Positions 62,274 to 64,000 of a stretch of 64,000 nucleotides of DNA are shown here, one piece after another. The stretch is from Hahellaceae bacterium (GTDB lineage: Bacteria; Pseudomonadota; Gammaproteobacteria; Pseudomonadales; Oleiphilaceae). How positions within the stretch are numbered: the stretch's first letter is position 1; every line of letters starts with the position of its first letter. The translations under genes and the position numbers were made by a program. Location: positions 372,001-436,000 of the forward strand of contig JADJWY010000026.1 in assembly GCA_016716085.1 (NCBI GenBank), read 5' to 3'. The notes under the pieces were generated by a model. That model was not told the origin of the DNA. It saw nothing but the letters and a program-made list of their open reading frames with translations, and did no database searches.

Positions 62274-63673
62274 ATCACCACAAACACCGGACTTCCCTCG
62301 CGGATAATCAGGACTGGTAGCGCCTTGTCCCGCGGCAAATCCTCGACCAGCGTCTTAAATTGTTTAACAGAGGTGACCGCCTCATTATTGATGCTGCTGA
62401 TCACATCCCCTGGACGGATACCCGCCTCTGCCGCTGAGCCATCGCTGAGATCTGTCACTAAGATACCATTATTGACACCCACCTGAGACTTCTCGTCTGC
62501 CGTCAGATCTCTTACCTGAAGGTTCAGGGTATTTGCGATCGAGGGGGCCTTACTACCTTTATCACTGGATGCAGCCTGGTTCTCACCCGGCAACCTACCG
62601 ATTTCGAGGGTCACCGTTTTGATCTTACCCTGACGGATCACTTTCAGATCGACCTCTTTGCCGGGTGCTGTGCGACCTACCAGATGCGGCAAATCAGAAG
62701 ACAAATTGATTGATTTACCATTGTATTCAATGATGACGTCACCTACCTGCAAGTCCGAGTCCTGCGCCGGAGAATCAGGCAGTATCTGGGCCACCAACGC
62801 ACCACGGGGCTTATCCAGCTGGAAGGACTCGGCCAACTCCTTACTCACTTCCTGAATCAGCACACCTAACCAGCCACGGCTAACTGATCCGTTGGTTTTG
62901 AGCTGCTCAACCACTTCCATTGCGACATCAATCGGAATAGCAAACGACAGCCCCATGAAGCCCCCTGAGCGGGTATAAATCTGCGAGTTGATACCCACCA
63001 CTTCGCCGTCCAGATTAAAAAGCGGCCCGCCGGAGTTACCGGGGTTAATCGCCACATCCGTCTGAATAAAAGGGACATAGCTTTCATTCGGCAAACTACG
63101 TCCCTTTGCACTGACAATGCCCGCCGTTACGGAGTAATCGAACCCAAATGGCGCGCCAATGGCAACCACCCACTCCCCTACTTTGAGCTTATTGCTGTTA
63201 CCGATCTTAACGATCGGCAGATCGCCCGCGTCAAGTTTGAGCACTGCCAGATCGGACTGCTGGTCAGCGCCAATCAACTCGGCCTTTAGCTCCCGACGAT
63301 CGGCAAGGCGCACGAAAATCTCACCCGCTCCCTCAACCACGTGATTGTTGGTCAGCACATAGCCATCATGACTGACGATAAATCCAGAACCCGTCGATTG
63401 CACCTGAGGGCGACCATGAGGCGCACCCTGTCCCCGGGGCGGCACCTGAAAACGATCGCCAAAAAAGTGCCTGAAAAACTCAGGCATCTCTTCCAACTGA
63501 GGATACTGACCATACAACCCCGCTTCAGCATCAGCACTTCGCGTGGTGCTGATGTTGACGACGGCGGGAGATGCCGTGTCGACCAGCTCAGTAAAATCCG
63601 GCAGCTCAACGGCCACCGCCCGGAATGCAAAAGTTACCAACAACAGCCCAAAGGCCTGTCTCAGCAGAACCAT
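62258..63673 (-). CDS. mucD: Periplasmic serine endoprotease MucD (DegP/DegQ family)
   Basis: A 471-residue HtrA protease: signal peptide to about residue 22, trypsin-like domain with His111 (TNNHVVEGAG), Asp141 (SDLAVLKL) and Ser214 (GNSGGPLF), and two PDZ domains (about 265-355 and 380-470). It degrades misfolded envelope proteins and restrains the RpoE/AlgU stress pathway. ATG 63673 has GGGAG nine bases upstream; the frame is open to a TTG at 63700. It lies downstream of rseC (mucC), as in Pseudomonas mucABCD. The cluster continues to lepA after a terminator. Confidence 0.95.
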   Translation of the reverse strand: MVLLRQAFGLLLVTFAFRAVAVELPDFTELVDTASPAVVNISTTRSADAEAGLYGQYPQLEEMPEFFRHFFGDRFQVPPRGQGAPHGRPQVQSTGSGFIVSHDGYVLTNNHVVEGAGEIFVRLADRRELKAELIGADQQSDLAVLKLDAGDLPIVKIGNSNKLKVGEWVVAIGAPFGFDYSVTAGIVSAKGRSLPNESYVPFIQTDVAINPGNSGGPLFNLDGEVVGINSQIYTRSGGFMGLSFAIPIDVAMEVVEQLKTNGSVSRGWLGVLIQEVSKELAESFQLDKPRGALVAQILPDSPAQDSDLQVGDVIIEYNGKSINLSSDLPHLVGRTAPGKEVDLKVIRQGKIKTVTLEIGRLPGENQAASSDKGSKAPSIANTLNLQVRDLTADEKSQVGVNNGILVTDLSDGSAAEAGIRPGDVISSINNEAVTSVKQFKTLVEDLPRDKALPVLIIREGSPVFVVIKIRD

Positions 63674-63722
63674 GGATACGATCTCCCGAAAAAGCGACAA
63701 AATAAAGGACGATCCGACAGGA

Positions 63723-64000
63723 TCAGAGTCGTCTTAATAGTTGGGGATGGTAACTCGAATTACAAGAAAAGCGTCGTGACAATGTTTTAACCAAGCCGAC
63801 AGCTCCGGTTAAGGATAACAACGCGACAAGTAGCACAACGGGCTCCGATGCACCCGCAAGGCTGGCCGCCATCGCGCCGATCAAGAGCCCGCTTAAAGGC
63901 AGTCCATAGACCAGCAAGGAGGCATTAAAAACCGCGGCACCTTCCATGCCGACAAGAACCCAGTCACCGACCTGGATGTCCTGCGTTTTATCAAGCACTA
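63723..64000 (-). CDS. rseC: Sigma-E regulatory protein RseC/MucC (5' end outside window)
   Basis: The last 91 residues or more of a RseC/MucC family protein; the frame is open at the window edge, so the start is missing. DIQVGDWVLVGMEG is the family's conserved part, followed by two hydrophobic helices (ASLLVYGLPLSGLLIGAMAASL; VVLLVALLSLTGAVGLV). It sits in the inner membrane and tunes the sigma-E/AlgU envelope stress response. It is upstream of mucD in the same direction (50 bases), fitting the mucC-mucD order. Confidence 0.85.
   Translation of the reverse strand, partial: VLDKTQDIQVGDWVLVGMEGAAVFNASLLVYGLPLSGLLIGAMAASLAGASEPVVLLVALLSLTGAVGLVKTLSRRFSCNSSYHPQLLRRL

Noticed and set aside
1..64000. 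tRNA, rRNA, insertion sequences, prophage or plasmid functions
   Set aside because: None of the gaps shows a tRNA-like cloverleaf or transposase, integrase or attachment repeats; every large region is covered by ordinary chromosomal genes.

Overview
The window is ordinary chromosomal DNA of moderate GC from a free-living, respiring gammaproteobacterium. Gene order in several blocks follows the Pseudomonas/Oceanospirillales pattern as I know it: mtnA-mtaD-ubiG-mupP-yciK; ccmABCDEFGHI; tsaB-adk-ppc; gacS-cysM-rlmD-relA-mazG; and rseC-mucD-lepA-lepB-DUF4845-rnc-era-recO-pdxJ. I see no rRNA or tRNA gene, no CRISPR array, no insertion sequence and no prophage.

Layout. 1-10.5 kb holds a histidine kinase tail, a lipoprotein lipase (sequence corrupted), a DUF465 protein, a DUF3422 protein (frameshifted), a 7TMR-DISM diguanylate cyclase, grxA, a MATE exporter, dinB, a methyltransferase and an AI-2E/PerM transporter whose 3' end is corrupted. 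10.5-19.6 kb holds azoreductase and LysR genes, a quinone oxidoreductase, a frameshifted membrane protein, a two-component pair resembling the proteobacterial dedicated sortase regulators PdsR/PdsS, a small CBM48 protein, a thioredoxin-like membrane protein, and a flippase-like/GT4 pair. 19.7-25 kb is the methionine salvage, ubiquinone and cell-wall recycling cluster. 25-32 kb is the complete cytochrome c maturation operon on the minus strand. 32-35.7 kb holds a FliK-like/FlhB-tail pair, an HDOD protein and an AlgP-like Lys/Ala/Pro-rich protein. 35.7-45.4 kb holds a decayed glycosidase, yceI-cytochrome b561, rsmJ, tsaB, adk, a YbaK-HDOD protein and ppc. 45.4-56 kb is the stringent response/cysM block, GacS, a second sensor kinase and an esterase. 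56-64 kb is the pdxJ-to-rseC block on the minus strand.

How the genes work together. Respiratory c-type cytochrome assembly (ccm, with ccmG as the thiol reductant), stringent response (relA with the nucleotide pyrophosphatase mazG), envelope stress (rseC, mucD), and the Gac and c-di-GMP regulatory layers dominate.

The most unusual aspect is base-level sequence quality. Two stretches that contain no A on the plus strand (812-865 and 10223-10447) sit inside genes. At least four single-base indels, each in a short homopolymer or beside one, break genes that are otherwise intact, including ccmC. These look like sequencing or consensus errors rather than biology. Biological candidates worth a second look are an orphan sortase-type PdsRS system beside an unrecognised 160-residue membrane protein, a 15-residue ORF with a near-perfect ribosome binding site at 37894, the multi-deletion glycosidase remnant after yceI, and the sensor kinase-esterase coupling downstream of gacS.
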